In this document: positions 4,529-5,539 of the stretch, piece after piece
Layout: every line of letters starts with the position of its first letter
Numbering within the stretch: the first letter of the stretch is position 1
Origin: Aquificaceae bacterium
Lineage (GTDB): Bacteria > Aquificota > Aquificia > Aquificales > Aquificaceae
Reading direction: 5' to 3'
Length of the DNA: 5,539 nt
Assembly: GCA_015490115.1 (NCBI GenBank)
Contig: WFYM01000092.1
Location: 1 to 5,539 of the forward strand
Made by a program: the position numbers and the translations under genes
Notes under the pieces: generated by a model
Database searches by the model: none
What the model saw: only the letters and a program-made list of their open reading frames with translations
Told to the model about the DNA's origin: nothing

Positions 4529-5539
4529 ATGAGGGAGGAGGAACTGAGGCGACTTGTGAAGGCAAACTTCCACGGCTGGAAGAGGGGAGGGTCCGCTTCT
4601 GAACTTATGAGGAGGAACTTTGAGTTCATGTCGGACAAGCTCGAGACCGAATACAGCCTGAGGGTAATCTACCCCGAAGAGAAGAAAACTTACTTCGACC
4701 ACAGGTTCATGGAGGCGGTGGGTTCCATAGTTTTGGTTCCCGAGATCTTGGAAAGACACGAGATAGCGGGAGTTTATTCCCCTTTCCCGGGAGCGGAGAC
4801 GAGGGAGGAAAGGACAGAAGTAGTTTACGAGGTGGCTGAGGTTGGCTTCTGGGATCTGGAAAACAAAAGGCTCGTCGAACCTGCAAAGGTCATAGTAGCG
4901 AGCGGGGAAAGGTCGAGGATGGGGATGTTCTTCACCGGAAAGGGAGGGGTGGTTTACGAGGAGAGGTTCTTCAGGTCGGTTAGGGACTTTACCGACTGGG
5001 TCGGGATGAGGGACCCCTTTACCAACGAGACACAGGAGCTTCTGAAAGAGGTATGGAGGAAGAGGAATATGTATTCTTGGGTTCTCCCCGTGAGCTGGGT
5101 AGAGGACTTCGAAACACTCTTTAAAGTCTGGGCTTTGGGCTGTTTCAAGATAAGGGCTGTCCTCGAAGGCGGGTTAAAGGGATCCTCCGTTGAACCACAC
5201 CTCTTCCTCGATGCTTGGGTAAGGAGGGCTATCTCCGATATTGTAGACCTGCTCCTCAATAGTCCCAAAAGCTGGGAGGAGCTGATGTCCCTTACAGAAC
5301 TCCTCTTCAAGAGCGAGACCGCAAACAAAGGGGTTGTTTACTACACGAGGGAGATGTTTCCGTTATACCTTTCCCTCTACGTCGGTTTCTTTTCGGTTTT
5401 CGACTACAGCAAAGAGGACCTCGAAATTATGGGATACGACGTCAAAGACATACTGAGGAAGCTAAAAAGACCTGAGGTGGCGGAGGCGGAGGCTGAGGTC
5501 CTGAGAAAGGAAAACGAAAGGCTAAAAAGGGAAGTGGCG
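4529..5539 (+). CDS. Protein of unknown function with C-terminal coiled coil, 3' end cut by window
   Basis: 337 codons are open from ATG 4529 to the window edge with no stop; a TAA at 4523-4525 closes the frame upstream. I do not recognise the family. No signal peptide is seen. Residues 1-60 are charged. Residues 60-160 mix short beta-like stretches (GSIVLVPEI, TEVVYEVAEVGFWDL, KVIVASG). Residues 165-315 look helical and rich in Trp, Phe, Tyr and Leu, including a hydrophobic aromatic stretch at 277-291 (buried helix or possibly one membrane segment). From about 318 an Ala/Glu run turns into a Glu/Lys/Arg/Leu heptad pattern, with Leu325 and Leu332 seven apart, the beginning of a coiled coil that continues outside. 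There is a single cysteine, Cys205. No ATPase, nuclease or metal-binding motif is visible. Base composition and AGG/GAG-rich codon use match the neighbours, so nothing suggests recent transfer. It diverges from the dehydrogenase unit. Confidence 0.85.
   Translation, partial: MREEELRRLVKANFHGWKRGGSASELMRRNFEFMSDKLETEYSLRVIYPEEKKTYFDHRFMEAVGSIVLVPEILERHEIAGVYSPFPGAETREERTEVVYEVAEVGFWDLENKRLVEPAKVIVASGERSRMGMFFTGKGGVVYEERFFRSVRDFTDWVGMRDPFTNETQELLKEVWRKRNMYSWVLPVSWVEDFETLFKVWALGCFKIRAVLEGGLKGSSVEPHLFLDAWVRRAISDIVDLLLNSPKSWEELMSLTELLFKSETANKGVVYYTREMFPLYLSLYVGFFSVFDYSKEDLEIMGYDVKDILRKLKRPEVAEAEAEVLRKENERLKREVA

Noticed and set aside
4954..5328. Minus-strand open frame of 124 codons opposite the right-hand gene
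   Set aside because: It is Ser/Leu-rich low-information translation typical of an antisense shadow, and the plus frame is open for the full 337 codons with native composition.
1..5539. CRISPR arrays, insertion sequences, attachment sites, phage genes
   Set aside because: No spaced repeats, terminal inverted repeats, transposase or integrase motifs are present. The tRNA could serve as an integration site, but no partial tRNA duplication is seen.

Overview
This window reads as a thermophilic bacterium, most likely of the phylum Aquificota (Aquifex/Hydrogenobacter/Thermocrinis type). The coding strands are purine-rich and favour AGG for Arg and ATA for Ile. The proteins are rich in Lys, Glu and Arg and poor in Gln. 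The SmpB closely resembles, from memory, the Aquifex aeolicus protein, and a TtuA-type tRNA 2-thiolation enzyme is present, a modification typical of thermophiles. The genome is extremely compact: no gap between genes exceeds about 50 bases, and several genes overlap.

Layout, left to right. (1) A lysine 2,3-aminomutase gene (kamA, minus strand) runs off the left edge with only its C-terminal end missing. (2) A 23-bp divergent gap carrying a perfect TATAAT leads into a plus-strand run: a small alpha/beta hydrolase, ttuA, a tRNA-Arg(ACG) gene and smpB. (3) Converging on smpB, with interlocked stop codons, is an iron-containing alcohol dehydrogenase on the minus strand. (4) Immediately upstream of that dehydrogenase, and joined to it by a TAATG stop/start overlap, is an unlisted 31-residue single-helix membrane peptide. 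(5) A 46-bp divergent gap is followed by a plus-strand gene of unknown function that runs off the right edge.

The most striking point is the ttuA/tRNA-Arg/smpB junction. The tRNA begins inside the last codons of ttuA, and the ttuA stop codon TAG is exactly tRNA nucleotides 8-10 (U8-A9-G10). Only 10 nt after the tRNA comes the smpB ATG, with no convincing Shine-Dalgarno site. If the region is transcribed as one RNA, 5' maturation of the tRNA must remove the ttuA stop codon. That would leave a non-stop mRNA, the kind of substrate handled by tmRNA and SmpB, and SmpB is the product of the next gene. TtuA itself acts on tRNA position 54, so three translation-related functions are physically interlocked.

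A second theme is that most start codons here lack an upstream Shine-Dalgarno site. Instead they have a -10-like hexamer placed so that transcription would begin at or within a few bases of the ATG, which suggests leaderless or nearly leaderless mRNAs. I see no mobile elements, CRISPR array, rho-independent terminators or phage genes.
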